The translations under genes were made by a program, and so were the position numbers. Below the pieces are notes generated by a model, which had not been told where the DNA came from, did not search any database, and saw nothing but the letters and a program-made list of their open reading frames with translations. A stretch of 64,000 bases of DNA from Streptococcus ictaluri 707-05 (GTDB taxonomy: Bacteria > Bacillota > Bacilli > Lactobacillales > Streptococcaceae): NCBI RefSeq assembly GCF_000188015.2, contig NZ_AEUX02000004.1:49373-113372 (forward strand). The letters run 5' to 3'. Shown here in pieces: positions 50,154 through 60,207 of this stretch (positions are counted from its first letter, which is position 1; each line of letters begins with the position of its first letter).

Positions 50154-50194
50154 AAAAGCTGATACTTAGGTTCTTCCCAAGTATCAGCTTTTTT
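50154..50194. terminator. Bidirectional terminator between GH92 and GH1 genes
   Basis: AAAGCTGATACTTAGG and CCCAAGTATCAGCTTT form a long stem with T-runs on both strands, between convergent genes. Confidence 0.9.
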
Positions 50195-51587
50195 AGTCTT
50201 CTATTCCATTTTGAGCAATCACATCTTTAAACCAATAGGCCGATTTTTTAGGTCGTCTGACTTGGGTATGAATATTATTTTCTACCAAGCCATAACGGTT
50301 TTTATAAGCATTTAGCCAAGACCAGCCATCAACTGGCATCCAAACATGGAAACCAAAACAGTTAGATCCATCCTGTATGCCTTTATGCAAATACCTTAAA
50401 TGTTCTGTTAAAAATTGAATGCGGTAGTCATCATCAATACGACCATCTGAATTACGGTAATGATCTTCTCCTGAGATACCCACCCCATTTTCAGATAAAA
50501 ACCAAGGAATATTATTATAGTGGTCTCGCATTTTGATGGCAATGTCATAAACCGCTTCTGGGTAAATCTCCCAACCCTTATCCACATTCATGCGTCGACC
50601 TGGCATTAGGTAAGCATCATAATACCACTCAGGGCTCCATGAAGGGCTAATGACAGGGATCACATCTGGCGCTTTCACGCGCTTAGGATGGTAAAAATTC
50701 AAGCCCAGATAATCTACCTTATTGTTGGCAATAATAGCTAGTTCTTCTGCTGTTGATTCCCACAAGACACCATCTTTTGTCAAAACAGCAATCAATTCCT
50801 CTGGAAACTGCCCATGAACAGCAGCATCCATGAACAATTCGTTATTCCATAATTCCGCAAAATGAGCAGCCGCAAGATCTCTTTCGCTAGAGCTAGCAGG
50901 ATAAGCAGGTGTCAAATTCAAAATTGTACCGATGCGACCATCTTGCTTATCGGCAGGCATTTGGCGATAGGCCTCAATTACTTTAGCAGTGGCTAGGGCT
51001 AAGTTATAAGCCACCTGGACCGCTTTTTTGCCATCCACAATAGCAGGATAATGGAATTGCATCAAGTATGAACCTTCCACAACCACCATGGGCTCATTGT
51101 GGACAAACCAATCCTTAACTCGATCTCCAAAAGCCTCGAAACAGACTTTAGCAAATGCGACAAAAAGCTCTACAACTTTTTTAGATTCCCATCCACCATA
51201 AGCCTTATAAAGAGTAATTGGCAAATCAAAATGGTGCAAATTGATAACTGGTCGAATGCCATTAGCTAGACAAGCGTCAATGACCTTATTATAATAAGTT
51301 AGGCCATCTGGGTTGATGCTGGCCGTTTCAAAATCATTGATCAGGCGGGTCCACTGGATGGAGGTGCGATAAGAATTATGACCAAGCGAAGCTAGTAAGG
51401 CTAAATCGCTCTCATAGTTATGGTAAAGGTCAGATGCCGTATCGGGTCCAACATAATTATAAAAACGCTCTGGTTCTTGCTCATACCAGTAATCGAACAA
51501 ATTACGGTGCGGTTTGTGAAAACGCCCTTCGCTTTGAGGACCTGAAGTAGCTCCTCCCCACCAAAAGTTGTCTGGAAACTGTAACAT
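50193..51587 (-). CDS. GH1 beta-glucosidase/6-phospho-beta-glucosidase-like enzyme
   Basis: The 464-residue protein is a complete GH1 glycosidase: FPDNFWWGGATSGPQSEGRF at the N-terminus, the acid/base Glu in WFVHNEPMVVVEGSY and the nucleophile in PWFLSENGVGISGED. The start at 51587 follows AAAGGAAGA; the track's earlier ATG lies inside the GH84 gene. It is one of the few undamaged glycosidases of this cluster. The exact beta-linked substrate is not deducible. It is transcribed after GH84 and the regulator. Confidence 0.9.
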   Translation of the reverse strand: MLQFPDNFWWGGATSGPQSEGRFHKPHRNLFDYWYEQEPERFYNYVGPDTASDLYHNYESDLALLASLGHNSYRTSIQWTRLINDFETASINPDGLTYYNKVIDACLANGIRPVINLHHFDLPITLYKAYGGWESKKVVELFVAFAKVCFEAFGDRVKDWFVHNEPMVVVEGSYLMQFHYPAIVDGKKAVQVAYNLALATAKVIEAYRQMPADKQDGRIGTILNLTPAYPASSSERDLAAAHFAELWNNELFMDAAVHGQFPEELIAVLTKDGVLWESTAEELAIIANNKVDYLGLNFYHPKRVKAPDVIPVISPSWSPEWYYDAYLMPGRRMNVDKGWEIYPEAVYDIAIKMRDHYNNIPWFLSENGVGISGEDHYRNSDGRIDDDYRIQFLTEHLRYLHKGIQDGSNCFGFHVWMPVDGWSWLNAYKNRYGLVENNIHTQVRRPKKSAYWFKDVIAQNGIED

Positions 51588-51615
51588 CTTGTCTTCCTTT
51601 CTCTTATCGTGTGCC

Positions 51616-53306
51616 TTACTGATAATCTTCAGCTCGCGCTTGGCTAACTTGTGCACCGGATGCTAAAGTAGCTAATTCACCACTGCAATGCAGCTGGTAA
51701 TAGCGGCTAGGGATATTGCTTCCTATGCGATGTCGATTCTCTGTTAAGGCTTGGTAAAGGTCTTTTGCTTTCTTATTATCTGTTAGAATGACTTGCCAAA
51801 GTGCCTTGTCTTGCGCAACACGTTCAAACCATGGCGCAATTGCCTTTTGAAAGGCTGGATTTGCTAGTCCCTTTAATTGCTCAGTAACTTTCTCAAGTTC
51901 ATCCATCCAAGCACTTAAAGCTGCTTTATTTTTCATTAATAAAGCCTCTTCTACCTCAAATGGCAAGTCACGATGCAGGTGTCGATTGCCATTATGCCAA
52001 GCAAATTGTTCAAGAAATGCTGCCATTTGAGCATCACCACTATAATCAAGCAAGGCTTGTGGCCAAGAAAGACTTGGTTGGTATCGACTAGCATCCCACA
52101 AATAATAACTCATATCTGTCAAAGTCAACTTAGACAATTCCCAGCTAATCATCGGATTTGAAACAATTCCCCTGACTTGGTAATCTGACTTGGCTAAGAA
52201 GGGCGAATGATTAGCAAAAGGCGTTAAAAAGAGTCTTTCAGAGTCATTTTGGTAATCGTTTACTGGAATATTATCCCAAATAATCATCGGGCGTTGATAG
52301 ACGGCTGCCATAGTTACCACGTCATCTTCTGAAATTTGACTGGCTAGTGTGCTTGGCCCTGTCCAGAAAAAGGCCACATCTGAAGGAATTGATTGAGATA
52401 GCTCTTCTAAATATAAGGAATCATGATGGTTGTCATATTCGGTCGGACAAACCACCAATTCTGGCGCTGCATGATGAGCTTGCAGATACTGATAAAGGCT
52501 AGTTGCCAAATGCCCCTGTGCAAAAGCCGTCTTTTTAAACCGTCTTTCCACAGCATCTACAATCTGATAATCAATATCATCTAGTAAAAGCCCAAAATGA
52601 CAAACACCCAAATCTAAGAGTTGCTGCAATTTTTGATAAAGCAAGTCATAATCTTCTTCCTTAGTATAATCAAAATCCAAACCAGGACTAATCATATACC
52701 AAAAATCCACCTGTCTGTCTTTAGCAACCTTCACCAGCTCTTCAAAATAAACCATCCAATCTTCTGGGTAAAGGTCACGCCAGTTCTTTCGTTGGTAATC
52801 ATCATCTTTAGGAGCATACATGTAAGTGTTCATGCCCTTATCTGCAATAAAATGCAAGCAATCTAAACGCTCTTGTCTCGTCCATGGTGTACCGTAGAAG
52901 CCTTCAATGACCCCACGCATCTCAAATGTTTGACAGAAACGATTGGCAAATAAAGACGACCATTTTCAAAGCTAATAACCTTTTGCAAAGCTTCTTGAGC
53001 ATAGCCAAAAGCCCGTAAATTTTGACTTTCAATCACAATTTCTGCCTAATCTGAAATGGTCAATTTAAAAGCATCTTTAGCCAAGTGACGGTTAAAAAGG
53101 TGCTTAATGGTAAGGCTAGCCTTTCCTTCTTCAATCCAATTAAAGTAACTCGCTTGAGCTAGAGAGTCCTTCATAGACGTTTGGTTTTCAAAACGGAAAA
53201 AACGACCTACAAAACGGGTGGCTACTGGTGCTTCAAAGACTAAATAATCCCCTCTGGTCACCACTTCTTGATACTGCTTAAGAGCTTGGTAAATTGATAT
53301 CTTCAT
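51616..53306 (-). pseudogene. GH84 beta-N-acetylglucosaminidase, nonsense codon and frameshift
   Basis: The N-terminal domain starts at 53306 (MKISIYQALKQYQEVVTRGD) and hits an in-frame TAG at 53046-53048 after LTISD. The frame then continues AEIVIESQNLRAFGYAQEAL to about 52940, where a second lesion shifts it just before the catalytic domain (MRGVIEGFYGTPWTRQERLD). The catalytic Asp pair is in LLLDDIDYQI. Relatives are often called hyaluronidases but remove O- or N-linked GlcNAc. An internal start at 52920 could express the 434-residue catalytic part, without the substrate-positioning N-terminal domain. Confidence 0.88.
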
Positions 53307-53342
53307 ACTCCTTTTAACATTTATTGATAATCTTTATAACTA

Positions 53343-54395
53343 CTACTCGTCTTTTTGACAACTACTTTGTCTCATATAGAGTTGAACGGGAAGCTGGCAA
53401 GAGCTAACCACTTGTTTAGGATCTTTCATCTGAGCAATCAACAATTCAGCAGCTTCTTTTCCCATCTGATAAAAGTTTTGACCTGCTGTGGTCAAGGTTG
53501 GATTTAAGAGACTGGAAGCTTGATTGTTATCAAAACCAACAATGGCCACCTGATCAGGAATGGTTAAAGAACTCTGGATTAAGAGTTGAATCAAGGAAAT
53601 GGCCAACCAGTCATTTTCCATAACCAGCCCTGTTTTAAGCTCCTTATGGGCTAACAAGTCTTCTAGCAAATATTCCAAAAAATCTTCCTTGCTTTGAAGA
53701 GCTTCCTTTGAAAAGAGCCTAGCCTGTCCGTCAGTTTCTGCCATAGCAGCCAAATAACCCAGATAGCGGTCACGAACCGAGGAGACTTCCCCAAAAGATT
53801 CAGTGGTGACAAATAAGATACGATCACAAGCTTGATCAATCAAATGTTTGGTCAACTGATAGGAACCACCTTTATTGTCTGCCACAACAGAGGGAAAAGC
53901 AAAAAGATCCAAGCTCTTATCCAATAAGACAAGTGGAATATGGTGCAAATCGCAATAAAAAGGCAGGTCAATGCTGTGATTAACATCCTCAGGATAAAAA
54001 ATGATGCCCTGATAATCGTTAAGCTCTTCCATTTTAACTTGGCTAGCCAACTGAACCATGAGTCGGTAACCTTTTTCAGCAGCTACTTCCATAATACCCT
54101 TGGCATAATCTCCCAATTCAAAATCAGAAGCAAACGGTAAAATCAACAAAATATCTTGATACTGACTAGGGATGACTTCTTTTTGATGTCGAATAAAACT
54201 CCCTTTCCCTCTAGTCCTTGTAATCAAGCCTTCTTGCTCTAGTTCAACCAAAGCACGCTTGGACGTAATACGACTTACTGAAAACTGTTGGGACAGTTCT
54301 TTTTCAGTTGGCAAACGATCCCCCTCTTTCAAATCGCCTTGGTCAATCTGATTTTTAATAAAATGATATATCTTTTTATACAATAATTCCGCCAT
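53343..54395 (-). CDS. GntR/LacI hybrid transcriptional regulator of the glycan cluster
   Basis: The 350-residue regulator has an N-terminal GntR winged helix (LYKKIYHFIKNQIDQGDLKE, then LSQQFSVSRITSKRALVELE) and a C-terminal LacI-type sugar-binding domain (YQDILLILPFASDFELGDYA, then VGFDNNQASSLLNPTLTT). This AraR-like design represses glycosidase genes until a sugar binds. It is divergent to GH125/GH38 and precedes GH84 and GH1 on its own strand. An 18-bp sequence inside its first codons is repeated in inverted form before GH125. The frame is intact. Confidence 0.9.
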   Translation of the reverse strand: MAELLYKKIYHFIKNQIDQGDLKEGDRLPTEKELSQQFSVSRITSKRALVELEQEGLITRTRGKGSFIRHQKEVIPSQYQDILLILPFASDFELGDYAKGIMEVAAEKGYRLMVQLASQVKMEELNDYQGIIFYPEDVNHSIDLPFYCDLHHIPLVLLDKSLDLFAFPSVVADNKGGSYQLTKHLIDQACDRILFVTTESFGEVSSVRDRYLGYLAAMAETDGQARLFSKEALQSKEDFLEYLLEDLLAHKELKTGLVMENDWLAISLIQLLIQSSLTIPDQVAIVGFDNNQASSLLNPTLTTAGQNFYQMGKEAAELLIAQMKDPKQVVSSCQLPVQLYMRQSSCQKDE

Positions 54396-54516
54396 GATAG
54401 TTCTCCTTTAGTTAGTATAGCACGATAAAAAAACATTGTAAACCTTTTCAAAAAACAATGGACAAAAAAAGACTTATCATTTATAATGGACTTGACTGTA
54501 AAAAGATATATCATTT
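54361..54516. repeat. 18-bp perfect inverted repeat spanning the regulator/GH125 control region
   Basis: TAAAAAGATATATCATTT occurs on the plus strand at 54499-54516, in the GH125 leader, and on the minus strand at 54361-54378, inside codons of the regulator gene. A shorter related copy, AGACTTATCATTT, lies at 54470-54482 beside the GH125 -10. The arrangement suggests operator sites bound on both sides of the divergent promoters. Confidence 0.6.
54459..54487 (+). promoter_or_regulatory. Promoter of the GH125-GH38 operon
   Basis: TGGACA (-35, 54459-54464) and a perfect TATAAT (-10, 54482-54487) are 17 bp apart. The start point would be near 54494, just before the 18-bp operator candidate, so a bound regulator could block elongation or open complex formation. 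Confidence 0.7.
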
Positions 54517-54535
54517 CGGAGGATGATGACATGAC

Positions 54536-55817
54536 ATGACCTATTCCACAAAGCGTCTTAACCTTTATGGACAAGATTGAAAGCCTGTGTGGTCAAGAAC
54601 ACGCCGATTGGGCTCTTAATTTTAAAACCAGCTTTGCCAACACTTTAGAAACCACTCTAAAAACCTATGAGGACGGTACGAGCTTTTTACTGACAGGAGA
54701 CATTCCTGCCATGTGGCTGCGCGATTCAACGGAACAAATGAAACCTTACCTTTTTTTAGCTAAAGAAGACAAAGAGATTGAAACAATCATTGCTGGCTTA
54801 GTCAAACGCCAATTCCGTTACATTTGTATCGACCCCTATGCCAACGCTTTTAATGAAGAAGAAAATGGTAAAGGTCACCAAAGTGATCACACTCAAATGA
54901 ATCCATGGATCTGGGAACGTAAATATGAAATAGATTCGCTTTGCTATCCTGTTCAGTTAGCCTATCTCTTGTACCGAGAAACTGGCAGCACTGACCATTT
55001 CAATGATGATTTCCACAAGGGGATTTCCTTAATCCTTGACTTATGGACTGTCGAGCAAGATCATTCTAAAGCTCCTTACCTTTTTGAACGTGACACTTGG
55101 CGAAAAGAAGATACCTTAACCCATGAAGGAAAAGGAAGTCCAGTCAAGCCAACTGGAATGACCTGGTCTGGATTTAGACCAAGCGATGATGCCTGTCAAT
55201 ATGGTTACCTCATCCCTTCTAATATGTTTGCCTCAGTCGTCTTAGGCTACATCAAAGAGCTCTATAGTCAAGTCTTTGATAATCAAGCTATCGCCAATAA
55301 GGCTGATGAGCTCAGACAAGATATTCTAAAAGGTATCCAAGAAGAAGCCTTGGTGCAAAACCAAAAAGGGCAAACTGTTTATGCTTATGAAGTAGATGGC
55401 TTTGGACACTATTCCATTATGGATGATGCTAATATCCCAAGCTTATTAGCGGCTCCTTATCTTGGTTTTTGTGCCAAAGATGATCCTATTTATCTGGCGA
55501 CACGTCAAACCATCCTTAGCCCAGAAAATCCTTACTATTACCAAGGAAAGGTGGCTTCTGGTATTGGTTCCTCCCATACCCCAGAAGATTATATCTGGCA
55601 TATCGCTTTAGCGCTGCAGGGCTTAACAGCCATCGACAAAGAAGATAAAAAAGCGATGCTTGATTTACTGGTAGCCACTGATGCCGGAACCCATCTTATG
55701 CACGAAGGCTTCCATGTCGATGATCCTAAACAATACACGCGCCAGTGGTTCTCTTGGGCTAACATGATGTTTTGTGAACTCTTACTCGACTACCTGGGCT
55801 ACCACATTGCTCCTTAG
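54536..55817 (+). pseudogene. GH125 exo-alpha-1,6-mannosidase with a frameshift in its first codons
   Basis: The ribosome binding site GGAGG (54518-54522) serves an ATG at 54531 that stops after two codons and one at 54536 that reads MTYSTKRLN and then leaves frame. One extra base before 54567 separates it from the long open frame that starts MDKIESLCGQEHADWALNF. That frame gives 416 intact residues with the family motifs LTGDIPAMWLRDSTEQMKPY, MTWSGFRPSDDACQYGYLIP and GIGSSHTPEDYIWHIALAL. Expression would need the internal ATG at 54567, which has no good site. GH125 removes alpha-1,6-mannose from N-glycan cores. Confidence 0.75.
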
Positions 55818-55832
55818 AAAGGGACTTATCCT

Positions 55833-58526
55833 ATGACCCGCAAGAAAGTACATATTATTTCTCACAGCCACTGGGACCGTGAATGGTACATGGCTTATGA
55901 ACAACACCACATGCGCTTAATCAACTTGATGGATGATTTGCTTGACCTCTTCAAGACAAATCCTGACTTTCATAGCTTCCATCTTGATGGTCAAACCATT
56001 ATTCTAGACGATTACCTACAAGTAGAAGCCGAAGTCAGACAAGCCATTGCTAAAGGCAAACTAAGAATTGGTCCCTTTTACATCTTACAAGATGATTTCT
56101 TAACCAGTAGCGAATCAAATGTCCGCAACATGTTGATTGGTAAAGAAGACTGTGATAAATGGGGAGCCAGTGTCCCTCTTGGTTATTTTCCAGATACCTT
56201 TGGTAACATGGGACAAACCCCTCAATTAATGCTCAAAGCAGGTCTCAAGGCAGCTGCCTTTGGACGTGGAATTCGTCCAACTGGCTTCAACAATCAAGTA
56301 GACAATAGTGAGAAATTCACCTCACAATTCTCAGAAATGGCCTGGCAAGGACCTGATGATAGCCGAATTCTTGGCCTCTTATTTGCCAATTGGTATAGTA
56401 ATGGCAATGAGATTCCTACAGATGAGGCTAAAGCCAAAGCCTATTGGGACCAAAAATTAGCTGACGTGGAGCGCTTTGCTTCGACAAAGCACCTGTTAAT
56501 GATGAATGGTGTTGACCATCAACCCGTTCAGCTTGATGTCACCGAAGCTATCGCACTAGCCAACCGTCTCTACCCAGACTACGACTTTGTCCACATCTGC
56601 TTTGAAGACTACCTAAATGATCTGGCAAGTGAGCTTCCAGACGATTTATCAACTGTTTATGGCGAAATTACCAGTCAAGAAACCAACGGTTGGTATATCT
56701 TAGCCAACACTGCTTCTGCCCGCGTTTATATCAAACAAGCCAATACCAGAGTCTCTCGTCAGTTGGAAAATCTAACCGAACCTCTAGCCAGCATGGCCTA
56801 TGATATCACAGGAACTTACCCTCATGACCAATTACGCTATGCCTGGAAAACCTTAATGCAGAACCATCCACATGATTCCATCTGTGGCTGTAGTGTTGAT
56901 AGCGTCCACCAAGAAATGATGCCCCGCTTTGAAAAAGCTTATCAAGTTGGTGTTTACTTAGCTGACAAAGCGGCACAGCAAATTGCTGACGCAGTTGATA
57001 CCAGCTATTTCCCAGAAGATAGTCAGCCCTTCTTAGCCTTTAATACCAGTGGACATCCTAAAAACAAGGTGGAAGAATTTAGTATCACTTGGAAAAAATG
57101 TTTCTTTGGGCAACGTTTTCCTAAAGATGTTTATCAAGAAGCTAAAGATTATCTTGCCAACCACCCACAGCACTTCCAAATTATTGACGCTAAGGGACAA
57201 GTGGTCAAAGAAGCCGAAATCCTATCAACAGAAATTGCCTTTGATTACGATTTACCAGAAAGAACCTTCCGTGAAGCTTATTTCGCCATAAAAGTAAATC
57301 TGCGCTTACCTTTAACTCTAGAAGCGATGTCTTGGCAAAGTTTTGCCCTAGTAAGTAGTAATAGTTCTGAGCCAGAAGCTGAAAAAGGTCTCTTTGATGA
57401 GGAAACTGGTACACTAGAAAACGACTACCTCTCTATCACTTTGAATGAAAAAGGACTCTTAGATATTAGAGATAAGGTCAGCCAACAGGTTTTCCACGAC
57501 TGCCTACAATTTGAAGATTGTGGTGACGTCGGAAACGAATACATTTTCAGACAACCCAATCACGATCAACCTTATTTTGCCCACGAAGGTCACTCCACTC
57601 TTCAGGTTAAGACCATCACTCCAAATTTAGCAGAGTTAGTCTTAAGGCAGAGCTTTGCCATCCCAGTCTAAGCAGATGACCTCTTACAAGAAGAGATGGA
57701 AGCTGTCATAGACATTACCGAACGCCGTGCTGGACGTTCTAAAGAACTGGCTAAGCTGACCTTAACAACCCTTATCCGATTAGAAAAAGGCAATCCTCGT
57801 CTTCAATTTACAACTACTTTTGACAATCAAATGACAAACCATCGCTTACGTGTCCTCTTCCCAAGTCCAATAGAAGTTGATCATCACTTTGCTGATAGTA
57901 TCTTTGAAACCGTCAAACGCCCTAATAAACCAAACCAACAGTTCTGGGAAAATCCAAGTAATCCACAACACCAAGAATGCTTTGTCAGCCTCTTTGATGG
58001 CGAAAATGGACTGACTATCGGCAACTATGGTCTAAATGAATATGAAATCTTACCAGAAACAGCTACGGTTGCTTTAACCTTACTACGTTGCGTTGGTGAG
58101 CTAGGTGATTGGGGCTATTTCCCAACGCCTGAAGCCCAGTGCTTAGGTCAGCAAGAAGTCCATTATAGCTTTGAAAGTATTCGCAAAGAAACTCAATATG
58201 CCAGCTACTGGAGAGCGCAAGAAGGACAAGTTCCACCAGTCATCACACAAACTGATCACCACAAAGGACAAATCGCTTCAAGTAAGACTTATTTGGCTCC
58301 TCTAGCTGATCAAGTGGCCTTAACAGCCTTCAAGCGTCGTATCTCTGATAATGCCCTAATCACACGCGCCTACAACCTCTCTAATGATAAGTCCTGTCCT
58401 TTATCCTTAGACCTTACTCACCACCAAGCACAAGTCACTGATTTACTGGAAAGGGAAATGGGCGATTCCCTTCCTCATAATCTAGAAAAGGCAGAAATTA
58501 TAACACTAGCTTGGAAAGAAGACTAA
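55833..58526 (+). pseudogene. GH38 alpha-mannosidase with one nonsense codon
   Basis: The 612 open codons end at a TAA at 57669-57671. The same frame continues with ADDLLQEEMEAVIDITERRA to a TAA at 58524-58526, 897 codons in all, the normal length. The catalytic region is complete: VHIISHSHWDREWYMAYEQH (zinc His and Asp), GYFPDTFGNMGQTPQLM (nucleophile Asp) and NHPHDSICGCSVDSVHQEM. The lost part is the C-terminal beta domain. GH38 enzymes of this type cut alpha-1,3-mannosyl bonds. A single substitution seems to be the whole damage. It follows GH125 by 15 bp. Confidence 0.92.
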
Positions 58527-58530
58527 AAGA

Positions 58531-58570
58531 AAAAGCTTAGCAACTCCTAAAAGAGTGTTAAGCTTTTTTA
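58531..58570 (+). terminator. Terminator of the GH125-GH38 operon
   Basis: AAGCTTAGCAACTC and GAGTGTTAAGCTT form a long stem followed by TTTTTT directly after the GH38 end. Confidence 0.88.
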
Positions 58571-58635
58571 CTTGCCAACTAATTCCGTCATTTTTCTAAA
58601 TAGCTCTTTTGAAACAGACGTTTCTAATTGCCTGA

Positions 58636-59163
58636 TTAATCGGTCGCCAAACTGGTGAGAGAGGTCAAAAATGCATCCATTTCCTTTTTTGACCTTAAAA
58701 CACTGACTTTTCCATCATAACTTTGCAATTGCTTTTCCATAGCTGGATAAGACTTTGAAAATTGCCAAACAAAGGCTAAGAACGTTAAATAATCTCGGTC
58801 TAAAGACTCCTTAAATGTTTTAGGCATTTCCGGTCGACTAGAAGAAGAAAAGGCAAAGAGCAGACTTCGTTTGAGGACCCGTAAAAGGTTGAAAACTCGC
58901 GGTCTTTTTAGCCAGACTACATGATCTGCTTCAGCTAAGCGTATGGCTAAACTATTTTGAAAATTGCCATCAATAAGCCATCTCTCATGCCCTTGCATAA
59001 ATTCAAATAAGAGCTGACCAAAACGTTCTTCAGCTTGACTTGAATAATCCATGTCATGCCAAATCACATCCAAATGCAGACAAGGAAGGTCCAAACGCTG
59101 GCAAATTATTTGAGACAAATAGGTCTTTCCCGAACCTGGACTACCTATAACAATCATCTTCAT
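58636..59163 (-). CDS. P-loop kinase-like protein (FlaR/topology-modulation type)
   Basis: The 175-residue protein starts MKMIVIGSPGSGKTYLSQII, a Walker A of the adenylate-kinase fold. It continues with LDLPCLHLDVIWHDMDY and WLIDGNFQNSLAIRLAEADH, the arrangement seen in proteins annotated as topology modulation or FlaR. The true substrate of this family is uncertain. The frame is intact, and it lies in a block of decayed small genes. Confidence 0.75.
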   Translation of the reverse strand: MKMIVIGSPGSGKTYLSQIICQRLDLPCLHLDVIWHDMDYSSQAEERFGQLLFEFMQGHERWLIDGNFQNSLAIRLAEADHVVWLKRPRVFNLLRVLKRSLLFAFSSSSRPEMPKTFKESLDRDYLTFLAFVWQFSKSYPAMEKQLQSYDGKVSVLRSKKEMDAFLTSLTSLATD

Positions 59164-59174
59164 TTACTCACCTA

Positions 59175-59530
59175 TTACATGTTCTTTTCTGACAAAGCCT
59201 TACCATAATCTAACCAATGGGCTTGATAAGAACTTTCTGTCACAATAAGCCCTTCTAAATCCGATACCTGATAAATCCCTCTGTTTTGACATGCCTTTAC
59301 GCAATGCTCATAATAAGGCCATTGATCACTGTCATCTAAGTTCACAAAGAAGGCTTTCAAAACCTAAGCGCATGGCCCAGAATGCCCTTGTATGCCCATC
59401 TAAAATGTAAAAACCATCTCCAAAGCGCCTAACCGTAATGGCAGACATTTGATTAATGGTTTCCTTAGTTAACCAAGTTGCGACTTGGTCCACTTTCTTT
59501 TCAGACAAGTAAAACTGACTGGATTGAAGC
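59175..59530 (-). pseudogene. ParB/Srx-like fold protein, frameshifted and lacking its start
   Basis: The minus-strand frame from 59530 reads LQSSQFYLSEKKVDQVATWL, then SAITVRRFGDGFYILDGHTR, a ParB-like nuclease/sulfiredoxin motif (the DGHTR block). Near 59365 one extra base shifts it, and the rest (KAFFVNLDDSDQWPYYEHCV) continues in another frame to 59175. No start codon or ribosome binding site precedes it; the upstream neighbour's stop is 4 bp away. It is often co-annotated as a small acetyltransferase-like protein. The function is unknown. Confidence 0.65.
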
Positions 59531-59533
59531 TAA

Positions 59534-60118
59534 TCAAGACTTATCTTTAGCTTTGTCATAGATTTCTCCAAACTGCCTAGGTGGATTCATAGGGCTAGTA
59601 TGTTTACCAATCCTCTTTTCCATCCAAATCATATCAAACCATTGCTCAAATTTATAGCCAGACTGATGAAACCTTCCCACCAACTCAAAGCCCAAAGAGT
59701 CATGAAAATTACGACTCGCTTGATTTAAAAAAGGACTTTGTTTGTCTGTATAAGCAATACAAGCATTCAAATTAAGAATTCCCATTTCTTTCAAGTAGGC
59801 CTCTAATTACTGATAGAGTTTTCGACCAATTCCTCGGCCACGTGCTAACGGAGCAAGGTAAATCGCTAGCTCTGCAGACCAAGCATAGGCAGGTCCTTCA
59901 TGAAACTGACTCGCATAAGCATAGCCTAAAATCGTTTCATTTTCTTCAGCAACCAAGTAAGGATAAAAGGTCATCACCGAAAGCATCCGTTGCCTAAACG
60001 CCTCTAAGCTAGGAACCTCATAGTCAAAGGTTATGGCTGTTTGCGTCACATAAGGTTTATAAATCTCACGCAAAGCTTTTGCATCCGCCTCAGTTGCCAC
60101 TCGTATCCTAATAGTCAT
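59534..60118 (-). pseudogene. GNAT acetyltransferase (phosphinothricin/PAT-like) with a nonsense codon
   Basis: The frame from 60118 has the family start (TIRIRVATEADAKALREIYK) and the acetyl-CoA loop (LAPLARGRGIGRKLYQ), then a TAA at 59807-59809. The same frame continues LEAYLKEMGILNLNACIAY and NFHDSLGFELVGRFHQSGYK to 59534, giving about 194 codons, the normal length. One substitution (CAA to TAA is plausible) explains the break. It would have acetylated a small amine. Confidence 0.85.
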
Positions 60119-60207
60119 TTCTGATTCCCCTTCTATCTAACAGATAATCACTCATCATCATACTATTTGTGTGATAAGCTCTCTCAAACTAGTCACCTAA
60201 AAAAAGA

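Noticed and set aside
54329..54574. 81-codon minus-strand ORF across the regulator/GH125 promoter region
   Set aside because: It overlaps the regulator start in another frame and covers both promoters. The inverted repeat explains the region better.
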